Positions 5,647 to 13,652 of a stretch of DNA of 20,058 bases are shown piece after piece. A program made the position numbers and the translations under genes. The notes under the pieces were generated by a model. That model was not told the origin of the DNA. It worked only from the letters and a program-made list of their open reading frames with translations, and did no database searches. The number at the start of each line of letters is the position of its first letter. The stretch's first letter is position 1. Source of the DNA: Nitrospirota bacterium (GTDB taxonomy: Bacteria; Nitrospirota; Nitrospiria; Nitrospirales; UBA8639); contig JAOUNC010000005.1 in the NCBI GenBank assembly GCA_029881175.1, forward strand, positions 1 to 20,058. The letters are read 5' to 3'.

Positions 5647-7551
5647 ATGAACCATTCTAGGAACTTACATTCTCCCAAATGGATCAGCATATTAGCCTGT
5701 ATCCTGCTGTGTCTCACTATCGGTTGTACCCCGGGTCCTTATCACTCCAACGGGGAGAGCCACGTTTCTCAGACCCTTGCTCCCTCCGATAGCCAACATG
5801 TCAAATTCCATCGTACATCGCAGTATCTCACGATGCGGGATGGGGTCAAGATTGCTGTGGATCTCTATCTCCCCGCCGAACTTGAGCCAGGCCACACAAT
5901 TCCTACGATCCTTCATCAAACCCGTTATTGGCGGGCTATCGATTATCGATGGCTCGTCTCTGTCTTCAAAGAGGACGAACCACGGGGGATTATCGGGTCC
6001 TATGCGAAACGATTTCTTCAACAGGGCTATGCGTGGGTCGATGTGGACGTACGTGGCTCCGGCGCATCATTTGGCACACGCCCAATTGCCTGGTCCCCGG
6101 CCGAGATCAAAGACGGTGCAGAAATTGTGGATTGGATTATTGCCCAACCCTGGTCAAATGGAAATGTCGGTGCCATGGGCATTTCCTATAGTGGCGGGAC
6201 TGCGGAAATGCTGTTGGTCAATCAGCATCCGGCCGTCAAGGCGGTCGCGCCGATGTTTTCGGGGTTTGACCTCTATTCGGAAATCGCCTTTCCGGGCGGC
6301 ATCCATCTCACATGGTTTACGGAAACATGGAGTCAGATCAATAACCGGCTGGACCACAACCAATTACCTTTCCCCAGCTTGGTGGGCAATCTCCTCGTTC
6401 GTGGCGTACGGCCGGTCGATGGGGATTCTGACCAGCACCTCTTATCCCTTGCCTTACAGGAACACGAGGCCAATTGGAGTCCTTACCGTGAAGCCTCGGG
6501 GATTGTTTTTCGGGATGACCCTCCTCCATCACGACAAACTGTCAACATTGATGCCCTCAGCACACAAACCTATGCCGAGGATATTGCCAAGTCAGGCGCA
6601 GCCATTTATAGCTACAGCGGATGGTTCGACGGGGGATATCAGTTAGCCGCCATCAAACGGTACCTCCGGCACCAAAAGCCGACGCATCGACTCATTCTCG
6701 GGCCATGGGATCACGGAGGGAAACGGCAAATTAGTCCCTATGGCCTGGGACCGGCTCAGTTCGATCACGCGGCTGAACTGATCAGATTTTTTGATGTCTA
6801 TCTGAAAGATGTTGCAACCGGAAGCCCAAACGATCCACCGATCCGCTACTACACCATGGGCGAAGAACAATGGAAAACATCGACAAACTGGCCGCCTGAG
6901 TCCTCTCCCATGTCGATGTATTTCCAACAAGAAGGCGGGCTATCGATGGAACCTTCTCCGGCAGCGGACCACCCCGATCGATATCAGGTCGATCCGACCA
7001 CAGGAACCGGCAAACATTCCCGATGGAATACGCTGGTGGGTATTTCGTTGAAAGATCCCTACCCAGATCGGAAAGAACAAGATCAAGCCTTGTTAGTTTA
7101 TACGTCGGATCCGCTTTCAGAAGCGCTCGAAGTTACCGGGCATCCTGTGGCCACCGTCTACCTCTCTGCCACAAGTCAGGAAACGAACCTCTTTGTCTAC
7201 TTGGAAGATGTCACACCCGAAGGAGACGTGCATTACGTCACGGAAGGCGAGTTGCGGACCATCCATCGGCGGCTACAACCGGATGCTACTCTCCCCAATT
7301 CAACACATCCTCTTCCCGTTCACTCGTTTCGCCGTGCCGATGCCGCCCCGCTCATTCCAGGTGAGGCAGTGCCCCTGCTTGTGGAGTTGCTTCCCACATC
7401 CTATCAATTCAAACAAGGCCATCGCATCCGGATCGCCCTGGCAGGAGCCGACAAGGATCATTTCCAAGCATTGGATGGTCCAGCGCCAACATGGGAAGTC
7501 TGGCACACACAGAACCGCCCTTCTCATATCAACCTACCGATTGTTCATTAA
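5647..7551 (+). CDS. CocE/NonD-family hydrolase, lipoprotein
   Basis: The product has 634 residues, normal for the family (peptidase S15 domain plus C-terminal jelly-roll). A signal peptide with lipobox T-I-G-C (Cys27) makes it a lipoprotein. The alpha/beta-hydrolase part starts near residue 56 ('YLTMRDGVKIAVDLYLP'). The catalytic Ser180 sits in 'GISYSGG', Asp328 in 'SGWFDGG' and His356 in 'GPWDHGG', matching the triad order of CocE, X-Pro dipeptidyl-peptidase and acylamino-ester hydrolases. 'VDVRGSGAS' (134-141) supplies the oxyanion-side Arg loop. The C-terminal half (about 410-634) is the beta-rich domain, ending with the typical 'GHRIRIALAGAD'. The substrate (ester, amide or peptide) cannot be told. 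It diverges from the DUF457 gene. A palindromic repeat follows 23 bases after the stop. Confidence 0.88.
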   Translation: MNHSRNLHSPKWISILACILLCLTIGCTPGPYHSNGESHVSQTLAPSDSQHVKFHRTSQYLTMRDGVKIAVDLYLPAELEPGHTIPTILHQTRYWRAIDYRWLVSVFKEDEPRGIIGSYAKRFLQQGYAWVDVDVRGSGASFGTRPIAWSPAEIKDGAEIVDWIIAQPWSNGNVGAMGISYSGGTAEMLLVNQHPAVKAVAPMFSGFDLYSEIAFPGGIHLTWFTETWSQINNRLDHNQLPFPSLVGNLLVRGVRPVDGDSDQHLLSLALQEHEANWSPYREASGIVFRDDPPPSRQTVNIDALSTQTYAEDIAKSGAAIYSYSGWFDGGYQLAAIKRYLRHQKPTHRLILGPWDHGGKRQISPYGLGPAQFDHAAELIRFFDVYLKDVATGSPNDPPIRYYTMGEEQWKTSTNWPPESSPMSMYFQQEGGLSMEPSPAADHPDRYQVDPTTGTGKHSRWNTLVGISLKDPYPDRKEQDQALLVYTSDPLSEALEVTGHPVATVYLSATSQETNLFVYLEDVTPEGDVHYVTEGELRTIHRRLQPDATLPNSTHPLPVHSFRRADAAPLIPGEAVPLLVELLPTSYQFKQGHRIRIALAGADKDHFQALDGPAPTWEVWHTQNRPSHINLPIVH

Positions 7552-7570
7552 GACATTAACGCCCCTCAAC

Positions 7571-7601
7571 TGTCATCCCTGCAAGTTGTTAGCAGGGATC
7601 T
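7571..7601. repeat. REP-like palindromic element, copy A
   Basis: ATCCCTGC (7575-7582) and GCAGGGAT (7592-7599) form a perfect 8-bp stem with a nine-base loop, preceded by TGTC. It shares TGTCATCCC and the GTTA...GGG core with the minus-strand element at 11841-11874. It follows the CocE-type gene by 23 bases and could also end its transcript, although only a modest T-rich stretch follows. Confidence 0.55.
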
Positions 7602-7655
7602 CTTCAAAAACCCTCTTTGTTTTCCAAAAAGAAATTCCCGACAAAAACCTCGAGA

Positions 7656-8576
7656 ATGATGGATATCGGATATAGTAATTCTATGGCATTAAGGGCTACA
7701 CGAAGAACTTCCAAACAGCCCCGTCGACGACGAAGGGGAAAACGTCAAACGACGTTCACGATCCTCTGGGGCCTTATCGGCAAATGCTTGCGTGCGCTCC
7801 GTGCGCTAATGAGGGCGGTGCTGGCCTCACCACCGTTGGTTCGTGTTGTCGTGATCTCTACCCTTCTGCTTCTCCTGTGGCTCGGCGTTAACTGGAGCTT
7901 TCATGCGTTTCTTAAGCCAAGCGAAATTTTCTTTCCCTTAGACCAATCACTTAACAAGCGCCCTGTCCAGACGTGGAAGGAATACGAAGCCCTCTTCCGC
8001 GAGCATGCAACCGCGGTCATTACACCTGAGTTTCTTGCTGCGCTGGCGCAGGTCGAGGGTGGGGGGAATCCTGTAGCAAGAACGTATTGGCGATGGCAGC
8101 TGACATGGAATCCCCTGGCGCTGTACCAACCGGCGTCAAGCGCGGTTGGCATGTACCAGATTACCGATGGGACCTTCCGCGAGGCCACGCGCTATTGCAT
8201 CCACGACCACGTCGTGGTCGAGGACGGCCCGTGGCACGACCTGCGATCATGCTGGTTCAACAGTCTCTACATGCGCGTCCTGCCCAGCCATGCCATCGAA
8301 TTAACAGCGGCCCTGCTTGATCGCCAGGTCACACAAGCGATAGGGCCACGACAAATGGACACCGTCACGCTTCAGCAAAGGCAGGATCTGGCCGCCGTGA
8401 TTCACCTCTGTGGAGCTGGGACCGGCCGCGCCTATGCTGCACGCGGGTTCAGATTGACTCCGAACCAACGATGCGGCGACCACGACCTGAACAACTACTT
8501 AGAACGAATCAATGGGTTGAAGCATAGATTTACCAAGCGGGCCGGAAGAAAAGAAACGATCCGACGAGCGCGCTAG
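7656..8576 (+). CDS. Membrane-anchored lytic transglycosylase-like protein
   Basis: I give the ATG start at 7656 (306 residues). The frame also allows TTG at 7617 and ATG at 7683, and none has a strong Shine-Dalgarno. Numbering from 7656: a strongly basic N-terminus with five Arg in a row (24-28), a transmembrane segment (62-78), then a periplasmic domain. That domain contains 'LAQVEGGGNP' (Glu134 as likely catalytic acid) followed by 'SSAVGMYQITDGTF' (161-174), the E...S-G-hydrophobic-Q-T signature of SLT/lysozyme-like folds. It would cleave peptidoglycan glycan strands from an inner-membrane anchor. Later Cys residues may form disulfides. The basic tail could touch nucleic acid or lipid on the cytoplasmic side. 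No partner gene is adjacent. The fold call is fairly sure; the exact start is not. Confidence 0.72.
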   Translation: MMDIGYSNSMALRATRRTSKQPRRRRRGKRQTTFTILWGLIGKCLRALRALMRAVLASPPLVRVVVISTLLLLLWLGVNWSFHAFLKPSEIFFPLDQSLNKRPVQTWKEYEALFREHATAVITPEFLAALAQVEGGGNPVARTYWRWQLTWNPLALYQPASSAVGMYQITDGTFREATRYCIHDHVVVEDGPWHDLRSCWFNSLYMRVLPSHAIELTAALLDRQVTQAIGPRQMDTVTLQQRQDLAAVIHLCGAGTGRAYAARGFRLTPNQRCGDHDLNNYLERINGLKHRFTKRAGRKETIRRAR

Positions 8577-8850
8577 GAGCCTGTCTGACCTTGGAAGAAT
8601 CGGGTGCAAAAGTTTAACCTTCGCCATTGAGACATCGAACGAACACTTTGGGAGGACAGGACTTCTCAATCAGCCTGTTATCCTTGTATCTTAGGAAACG
8701 TATGTGATCGGAGAGTTTCCTTGGAAATTCTCGCTCCTTAGAACAGGACCGGGACAAATCTCACGACACTAAAGGCCAGGAATTGGCCGAGGGAAACATC
8801 GCGAGATCCCCAACATACCCACGTTGGCCGGAAAGGGGTTGGGGTTCCTG
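8577..8850. other. Intergenic region without recognised gene
   Basis: Between the transglycosylase-like gene and the terminator of the minus-strand vWA gene I see no coding sequence on either strand. A 7-bp inverted repeat, AGGAAAC (8693-8699) with GTTTCCT (8715-8721), has a 15-base loop and may be fortuitous. Confidence 0.4.
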
Positions 8851-8895
8851 AAAAAACACAACAGGCCTGGTATCAACTAAGAGACCAAGCCCGTT
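8851..8895 (-). terminator. Rho-independent terminator of the vWA PEP-CTERM gene
   Basis: On the minus strand AACGGGCTTGGT (8895-8884) pairs with ACCAGGCCTGTT (8871-8860) with two mismatches and a 12-base loop, followed by GTG and six T (8856-8851). It begins 36 bases after the stop codon at 8931, correctly oriented. Confidence 0.65.
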
Positions 8896-8930
8896 TAAGG
8901 AAATTGAGAGAAGTGAACCCAATGGCCATC

Positions 8931-9776
8931 TTATCGACCTTGACAATTCCGCCACCGCCAAAGAGCGAGGCCAGCTAATCCCGTCCCAAGCAATAAAACG
9001 GTTCCTGGTTCAGGGACTGGATTTATTTCACGTTGAATCTTCTGTTCAAACACAGGGGCAAACGCATTGAAATCAGCTGCAAATGACTGAAAGGCGTCCT
9101 GCCCACCAATCACGTTTGCCCCCCCGTATTCGAACGCATTAATAAGGTCAGTGGCATCGAGTCCGAAGAAATCACGGTCGTTCAACCAAAGGGCGTTGAT
9201 CGTGGTACCGCCGCCGGCAAGGAAATTATCACGTGCTACCTGTACGGTTGGGCAAATGCTATTTTCAAAGCTGCAGCCGTCGATGTCCTGTGCTCCTTCG
9301 GACACAATATCGACAACCTGCCGCCCATCAAAGTCATTACTGTTCATGTCAGCTAACGCGGTATTGAGCAGATTGCTCTGCCCGTCGCAGCAATCTGCAT
9401 CCCCACGACGTGCGGAAATGACTGCCGCTGCAAAGGCATGGGCACTGGTGGTGTCGGTGATATGAAACCAGTCCACCGCTGTCACAGTGGTCGTGGCGAA
9501 ATCGACGAGCTTGACAGCGATTCCAGTACCTGTCGCTTCAATCGCCTTGATCACAGCCGCGCTTCTAAAAGTTGCGGTAATGCCCTGGCGCTGTAGGTTA
9601 AAATCTATACGATCAATACTCCCCGATACGTCAGTTGCTAGATACAATTCCAAGTTGACGGAAACTGCATGCGCTGCCGGGTTCATCCCAAAGAAAATAA
9701 CTGCACCAAGGATGGCACTGAAAATTGTGTATTTTTGACAATTTCTCTTTAAAAATCCCTTAAGATAGATTTTCAT
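8931..9776 (-). CDS. vWA-like (DUF1194) PEP-CTERM sorted protein
   Basis: The product has 281 residues. The ATG at 9774-9776 follows AAAGGA at about nine bases. Residues 1-37 are a signal peptide ending AHA. Residues 41-245 form a von Willebrand A-like domain of the DUF1194 kind, with the metal-ion-dependent adhesion motif D49-V-S-G-S53 at the end of the first strand ('LELYLATDVSGSID') and later 'GTTINALWLNDRDFF'. Extra cysteines ('DADCCDG', 'GCSFENSIC') suggest disulfides. The C-terminus (254-279) is a PEP-CTERM tail with V-P-E-P-G-T, a hydrophobic stretch and W-R-W-R, a site for exosortase-type sorting. It likely acts as a surface adhesion or matrix protein. Its 5' region is unusual: an IS630 remnant runs to three bases before the ATG, so the native promoter may be lost or replaced. 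Confidence 0.85.
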   Translation of the reverse strand: MKIYLKGFLKRNCQKYTIFSAILGAVIFFGMNPAAHAVSVNLELYLATDVSGSIDRIDFNLQRQGITATFRSAAVIKAIEATGTGIAVKLVDFATTTVTAVDWFHITDTTSAHAFAAAVISARRGDADCCDGQSNLLNTALADMNSNDFDGRQVVDIVSEGAQDIDGCSFENSICPTVQVARDNFLAGGGTTINALWLNDRDFFGLDATDLINAFEYGGANVIGGQDAFQSFAADFNAFAPVFEQKIQREINPVPEPGTVLLLGTGLAGLALWRWRNCQGR

Positions 9777-9778
9777 TT

Positions 9779-10490
9779 TCAGCAGTCCTTTCTTGTAATT
9801 ACTACTCGGGCCGCAGTATCGGCTACACTCGTGGCACAGAAAAATGATCGAACGAGAACCGGAGTGCGTTGGATTCCCTTAAGGTCTTGTTGCACCCGAG
9901 CTTGCAGGGACTCTCTCTAGCGAAGGGGCTTCTTCCTCACGCCTTGTTGCTTCAGGTGATTCCAAGCGAATTCATCCGGGTTGACCTCCGGAGCGAAGCC
10001 CGGCAAGAAAATGATCTACCAACGGCCTTGAAGGGATTGGACATATTCTGCCACGATTTTCCCCAATGAGCGGGATGGCATCCACGACAAGGAGCGCTGA
10101 AAGCCAGCGGCCTTGCTGCTATGATTTGAGAAATTGGGTGAAGAGCTCTTTGTTAAACCGCCGAGTAAAGACCTTGAACCAGAACTCGCCGCGTGCGTTG
10201 ACCAATTGTCGCTGACCACTCGTCTGCACTTCTATTGTGATTCCGAACTTCTCGTCGATCAAAGCTTGCAGGATCTGGCACGCCCAGAGGCCAAAATCAA
10301 AGCCGTACTGACGCGGATCCTTGCCATTTATGAGTCGTAGGATCTGGCGCGTTTGCCGATCCCTGAGTTTCGGCGTCGGGCCAGAAACCTTCCGGGATCT
10401 ATCCAACATCCTTCGCCACACATAATTATCGATAGATCGTCGTGCAACACCTCGCTGGTTTGAACTCGCCGCAAGGTTATGATGGGGATA
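9779..10490 (-). pseudogene. Decayed IS630-family transposase
   Basis: Minus-strand pieces in different frames read as one IS630-type transposase. A helix-turn-helix part (about 10490-10240) contains 'KLRDRQTRQILRLINGKD' and 'FGLWACQILQALIDEKFGI'. It jumps directly to 'VNARGEFWFKVFTRRFNKEL' (about 10200-10130), which skips the middle of the protein including the first catalytic Asp. Then follow 'LLVVD' (second Asp region), a frameshift, 'KIVAEYVQSLQGR', a stop, 'FLPGFAPEVNPDEFAWNHLK' (catalytic Glu), another stop, and 'QQDLKGIQRTPVLVRSFF', with the last in-frame stop at 9779-9781. With one internal deletion, at least two frame changes and two internal stops it cannot be active. Terminal inverted repeats were not identified. 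The 5' limit is approximate. Confidence 0.8.
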
Positions 10491-10600
10491 TGCTCAGACA
10501 TCTTGTGAGACAAAGTTCGTTCGTCGTTCTGCATGTAGAAATTCTATCAGAGTCCCCGCTTAAGTTAAGGGGCAGAAGGGATATCAGGCGAATACTGGGG

Positions 10601-10900
10601 TTACGCAGCACGAATCGTCGGAGGCGATTGACTCCGGAGCCAGAAACACGCAAAGCGCAGCGTCGTCAAAACCGCATGGGTGACTTTCAATAGGACCTTC
10701 CCCCAGTCCAAACCACCTTGGCCACGATATCGATGACACGGCGGCGCAGGGTGGCGGGGTAACTGGTCACGGGCAGGAATTGGCCTCACACATCATCCTC
10801 GAAGATTTCCGAGAGAAAGAAGGCAAGAAACATACTGTAGTAAAGGGCGGCATTGGCAAGGAGTGATTCCCAGGTTTCACTTATCTTTTGTGAGACTACC
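10601..10900 (-). pseudogene. Decayed transposase C-terminus, IS1380-like
   Basis: On the minus strand a protein-like frame runs 'SQKISETWESLLANAALYYS', then 'MFLAFFLSEIFEDDV', a TGA stop, 'LPVTSYPATLRRRVIDIVAK', then after a one-base frame change 'KVLLKVTHAVLTTLRFA', ending at a stop at 10601. The hydrophobic segment followed by a T-L-R-x-R-hydrophobic-x-I-x-A-K-V-V helix pattern resembles the C-terminal part of IS1380/IS4-group transposases. Only the C-terminal third remains. The family assignment is tentative; the broken state is clear from the stop and frameshift. It lies head-to-tail with the IS630 remnant, so the locus has taken repeated insertions. Confidence 0.5.
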
Positions 10901-11012
10901 CACACTCATCAATATCCATGAAAAAATTTCCAGATTCCGCCACCCGTTTAACCTTTTGTGGGAGATGAACTCTTAGACTTCTTTTTGAAACCAATTTATT
11001 CTGTCATAGGTG

Positions 11013-11702
11013 TTATTGCTGGGCCTGATGTTGGGCCGTATGAACATTGGCTATTGAGGCTGATCGCGGCTTAATCAAAAACACGCCATCACGAATTGTC
11101 AGCAGGACGGCGGAAACCCGGGGTTCCGCATGGACTAGACGATTCAGTTCTTGAATGGCTTCCGTATTGGAATCGAGCGGAGGATTTTTTAACACTTCCC
11201 CACTCCACAGCACATTATCAATGAGAATCACACCTGTTGGGGCAATCAACTCCAACGCCTTTTGAAAATATTTCACATAATTGGCTTTATCGGCATCGAT
11301 AAAAATGAGATCGAACGGACCGGTCAAAGCAGACAACGTTTCGAGAGCGGGTGCTAAGCGAAGGTGAATCTTGAAGCCATGAGGACTTTCCGCCCAATAT
11401 TTCTTGGCCAGGGCCGTCGACTCAGGATCGATATCACAGGAGATGACTTCTCCTTCATCGGGAATGCTCTCCGCAAAACACAACGCGCTATAGCCAGTGA
11501 ATGTTCCAATTTCCAAAATGCGTTTGGCGCCAACGCTCATGGCCATGACTTTTAGAAACGCCCCTTCCAACGGCCCCACAACCATTTGCGGACATTCCAT
11601 TGTGCAATAGGTCTCCTCACGCAGCCGACGACAGACATCGGTCTCCCCAAGGGAATGGGCTTCCGCATAGGCTTCAACATCCGGCAACACCATGGGTTTC
11701 AT
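11013..11702 (-). CDS. SAM-dependent O-methyltransferase (caffeoyl-CoA OMT-like)
   Basis: The product has 229 residues, the usual size for this class I family. It shows 'MVVGPLEGAFL' (40-50), motif I 'ILEIGTFTGYSAL' (62-74) for S-adenosylmethionine binding, an acidic residue at the end of strand 2 ('ISCDIDPE', 87-94), 'DLIFIDADKANYVKYF' (131-146) with the divalent-metal Asp residues, 'ILIDNVLWSGEV' (159-170), and the end motif 'LTIRDGVFLIKP'. These match metal-dependent catechol/caffeoyl-CoA O-methyltransferase-type enzymes; the substrate in this organism is unknown. A GGAGGGAG Shine-Dalgarno about seven bases before the ATG supports the start at 11702. A short Gln/His-rich tail follows the fold. 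Confidence 0.9.
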   Translation of the reverse strand: MKPMVLPDVEAYAEAHSLGETDVCRRLREETYCTMECPQMVVGPLEGAFLKVMAMSVGAKRILEIGTFTGYSALCFAESIPDEGEVISCDIDPESTALAKKYWAESPHGFKIHLRLAPALETLSALTGPFDLIFIDADKANYVKYFQKALELIAPTGVILIDNVLWSGEVLKNPPLDSNTEAIQELNRLVHAEPRVSAVLLTIRDGVFLIKPRSASIANVHTAQHQAQQ

Positions 11703-11805
11703 AATAGCTCCCTCCAGAAAAAATGAATTTTACCCATCATCAAAGAAATCATTTTCTTCTCCCTTCCACTCTCTCGGCAAGCACGAAATGTCTGTTATTT
11801 TGTAG

Positions 11806-11826
11806 AGACGTCCCGGTGGGACGTCT
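11806..11826. repeat. AGACGTCCC hairpin repeat
   Basis: AGACGTCCC and GGGACGTCT form a perfect 9-bp stem around GGT. It is preceded by TTTTGTAG and followed by TCTT. The wording 'GTAGAGACGT...ACGTCT' resembles short dispersed palindromes with GTAGAGACG arms known in several bacterial genomes; that kinship is from memory and not tested. Confidence 0.5.
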
Positions 11827-11840
11827 TCTTAATCAATACA

Positions 11841-11874
11841 GATGGATACCCGATAACGAATGCCGGGGATGACA
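11841..11874 (-). repeat. REP-like palindromic element, copy B
   Basis: On the minus strand this begins TGTCATCCCCGG and ends CGGGTATCCATC, an imperfect palindrome (ATCCCCG against CGGGTAT). It shares TGTCATCCC and the GTTA-x-C-x-GG core with copy A at 7571-7601. It sits 15 bases from the AGACGTCCC hairpin. Confidence 0.5.
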
Positions 11875-12003
11875 AAAAGAAGATTAACGCCGGTGATCCG
11901 ACCAATGAAGCATGCGGGTGTTTATTGCCAATTCCGGAATGGCTGACGTAAAGTGCAATGCGTTCAATCTGGCAAACATCATCACAGGAAAAGGAAAGTA
12001 TCC

Positions 12004-13566
12004 ATGGCTACTCTGGTTTCCCTTGACGCCTTAACATCCAAACTTCGAGAGATTCATCATTTACGCGATGCGGCGGCAGTCCTCTCGTGGGACCAGGAAA
12101 CTTACATGCCACCACGAAGCGGAGCCATTCGAGCGGAGCAGCTGGCCACGCTTCAAACGTTGGCGCACAACCAATTTGTCTCAACGGATATTGAATCGCT
12201 ACTGACCTCATTTCTAGATATCGAAACCGGTATCATTCTTCCCGAACAGCAGACTTCCCTTGATGAGCCCACGCATGCCCTCCTTCGGGAAACTTGGCGT
12301 GATTTTTCCCGTGCGAAAAAATTACCCTCATCATTTGTCAACGAACTCGAACGGGAATGTTCTCTCGCGCAGCAGGTCTGGGCGGAAGCTCGAAAAACCA
12401 ATGACTTCCAGCGCTTTCTACCAAATTTAGAACGCCTGGTTGGACTCAAACGGCAAGAAGCGGACTATTTGGGCTACACCGATTCGCCTTACAATGCCTT
12501 GCTCGATACCTATGAACCAGGATCAACGGTCGCACAGCTCCGGCCCCTCTTTGCCGAGTTGCGAACACATCTGATTCGATTACTCGATCAGATTCGGAAT
12601 TCCCCTGTCCAACCCAATACCAGTTTGCTCACCCAATCCTTTGACACCACTAAACAGGTCGACTTTGGCCGCCTGGTGCTCAAACACATGGGCTACGATT
12701 TTCAGCGCGGGCGTCTCGATCTTTCGGCCCATCCCTTTACCACCTCGTTCCATCCAACGGATGTGCGGGTTACAACGCGGGTCTTTGACGCCGACCTGCC
12801 CTCCTGCCTGTTTAGTTGCATCCATGAAGGAGGCCATGGCTTGTACGAACAAGGATTACCCTCCAAGTATTATGGGACGCCATTGAGCGAAGCCATTTCC
12901 TTAGGCATTCATGAAAGCCAATCACGCCTGTGGGAAAATTCTGTGGGCCGCTCCAAAGCATTCTGGCAATATTTTTATCCTAAGTTACAGGAAATCTTCC
13001 CAGCCCAACTTGGCGGGGTGCAGGCAGACGAATTTTATTTTGCCATCAATCGGGTAGCACCCTCGTTCATTCGGGTCGAAGCCGACGAGCTCACGTATAA
13101 TCTTCATATCATGGTGCGATTTGAAATTGAGCTGGATGTCATTGAAGGCCGAGTTCAGGTCGAGGAATTACCCGAAATATGGAACGCAAAAATACAGGAG
13201 TATTTAGGGATCACCCCACCCAACGATGCAGAAGGTGTGCTCCAAGATGTCCATTGGTCATTTGGCGCTTTTGGATATTTTCCCACCTATACATTGGGAA
13301 ACCTCTATGCCGCTATGCTCTTTCATCAAGCTAAAAAAGATATCCCTACCCTTGAAAAGACTATTGGAGAGGGGAACTTTCTTCCCTTAAAAAATTGGCT
13401 GAATGATCAGGTACATCAATGGGGACGGCAGTATTCGGCCAGCGAACTCATTCAGCGAGTGACAGGCCAAGCGCTGACCCCCGAGCCCTTTATCCAAGAC
13501 CTTGAAGAAAAATTTGGCAACCTGTATCAATTCTCGACCCAGCCACATTCTCAAAACCCTTCCTAA
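12004..13566 (+). CDS. M32-family carboxypeptidase (Taq carboxypeptidase-like)
   Basis: The product has 520 residues with the start at ATG 12004, matching the usual length near 500; GGAAAG lies about seven bases upstream. The longer frame from 11953 adds a basic His-rich stretch that lacks a ribosome site. The zinc site is seen as H274-E-G-G-H278 in 'CIHEGGHGLYEQGL', with the third ligand Glu304 in 'GIHESQSRLWEN'. Other family blocks are 'LSWDQETYMPPRSG' near the N-terminus, 'RVEADELTYNLHI' and 'DVHWSFGAFGYFPTYTLGN' near the C-terminus. It should be a cytosolic metallocarboxypeptidase that removes C-terminal residues from peptides with broad specificity. No signal peptide is present. It appears to be a single-gene unit. 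Confidence 0.93.
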   Translation: MATLVSLDALTSKLREIHHLRDAAAVLSWDQETYMPPRSGAIRAEQLATLQTLAHNQFVSTDIESLLTSFLDIETGIILPEQQTSLDEPTHALLRETWRDFSRAKKLPSSFVNELERECSLAQQVWAEARKTNDFQRFLPNLERLVGLKRQEADYLGYTDSPYNALLDTYEPGSTVAQLRPLFAELRTHLIRLLDQIRNSPVQPNTSLLTQSFDTTKQVDFGRLVLKHMGYDFQRGRLDLSAHPFTTSFHPTDVRVTTRVFDADLPSCLFSCIHEGGHGLYEQGLPSKYYGTPLSEAISLGIHESQSRLWENSVGRSKAFWQYFYPKLQEIFPAQLGGVQADEFYFAINRVAPSFIRVEADELTYNLHIMVRFEIELDVIEGRVQVEELPEIWNAKIQEYLGITPPNDAEGVLQDVHWSFGAFGYFPTYTLGNLYAAMLFHQAKKDIPTLEKTIGEGNFLPLKNWLNDQVHQWGRQYSASELIQRVTGQALTPEPFIQDLEEKFGNLYQFSTQPHSQNPS

Positions 13567-13652
13567 TCAATCAACTTTAAAGGCGTTTTACATCTTACCG
13601 GGCAAATCCACCGACAGCTTGTCATTCGACTCTCCACATCCCTAGCCTACTC

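Larger units (their letters stand above)
11703..12003. other. Divergent intergenic region carrying two palindromic repeats
   Basis: Between the methyltransferase and the M32 peptidase genes this 301-base stretch holds the hairpin at 11806-11826 and the REP-like copy B at 11841-11874. The peptidase frame is open back to 11953 but the start at 12004 is preferred. I see no other gene or RNA. Confidence 0.5.

Noticed and set aside
5647..7551. Secretion-linked toxin or effector role for the CocE-type lipoprotein with the neighbouring membrane protein as immunity gene.
   Set aside because: The neighbour carries the full DUF457 hydrolase motif set and is divergent, not co-transcribed; nothing else supports an effector-immunity pair.
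9820..9842. Minus-strand TGCCACGAGTGTAGC upstream of the vWA PEP-CTERM gene as a sigma-54 promoter.
   Set aside because: The spacing is right but the second G of the invariant -24 GG is C and the -12 TTGC reads TAGC; it also lies in the transposase remnant.
9869..10693. Several short plus-strand open frames across the transposase remnants.
   Set aside because: They are shadows of the decayed minus-strand transposase coding sequence; only the minus-strand reading gives protein-family similarity.
11953..12003. Upstream start of the M32 carboxypeptidase at 11953.
   Set aside because: The extra 17 residues are basic and His-rich without family similarity, and the ATG at 12004 has a clear ribosome site.
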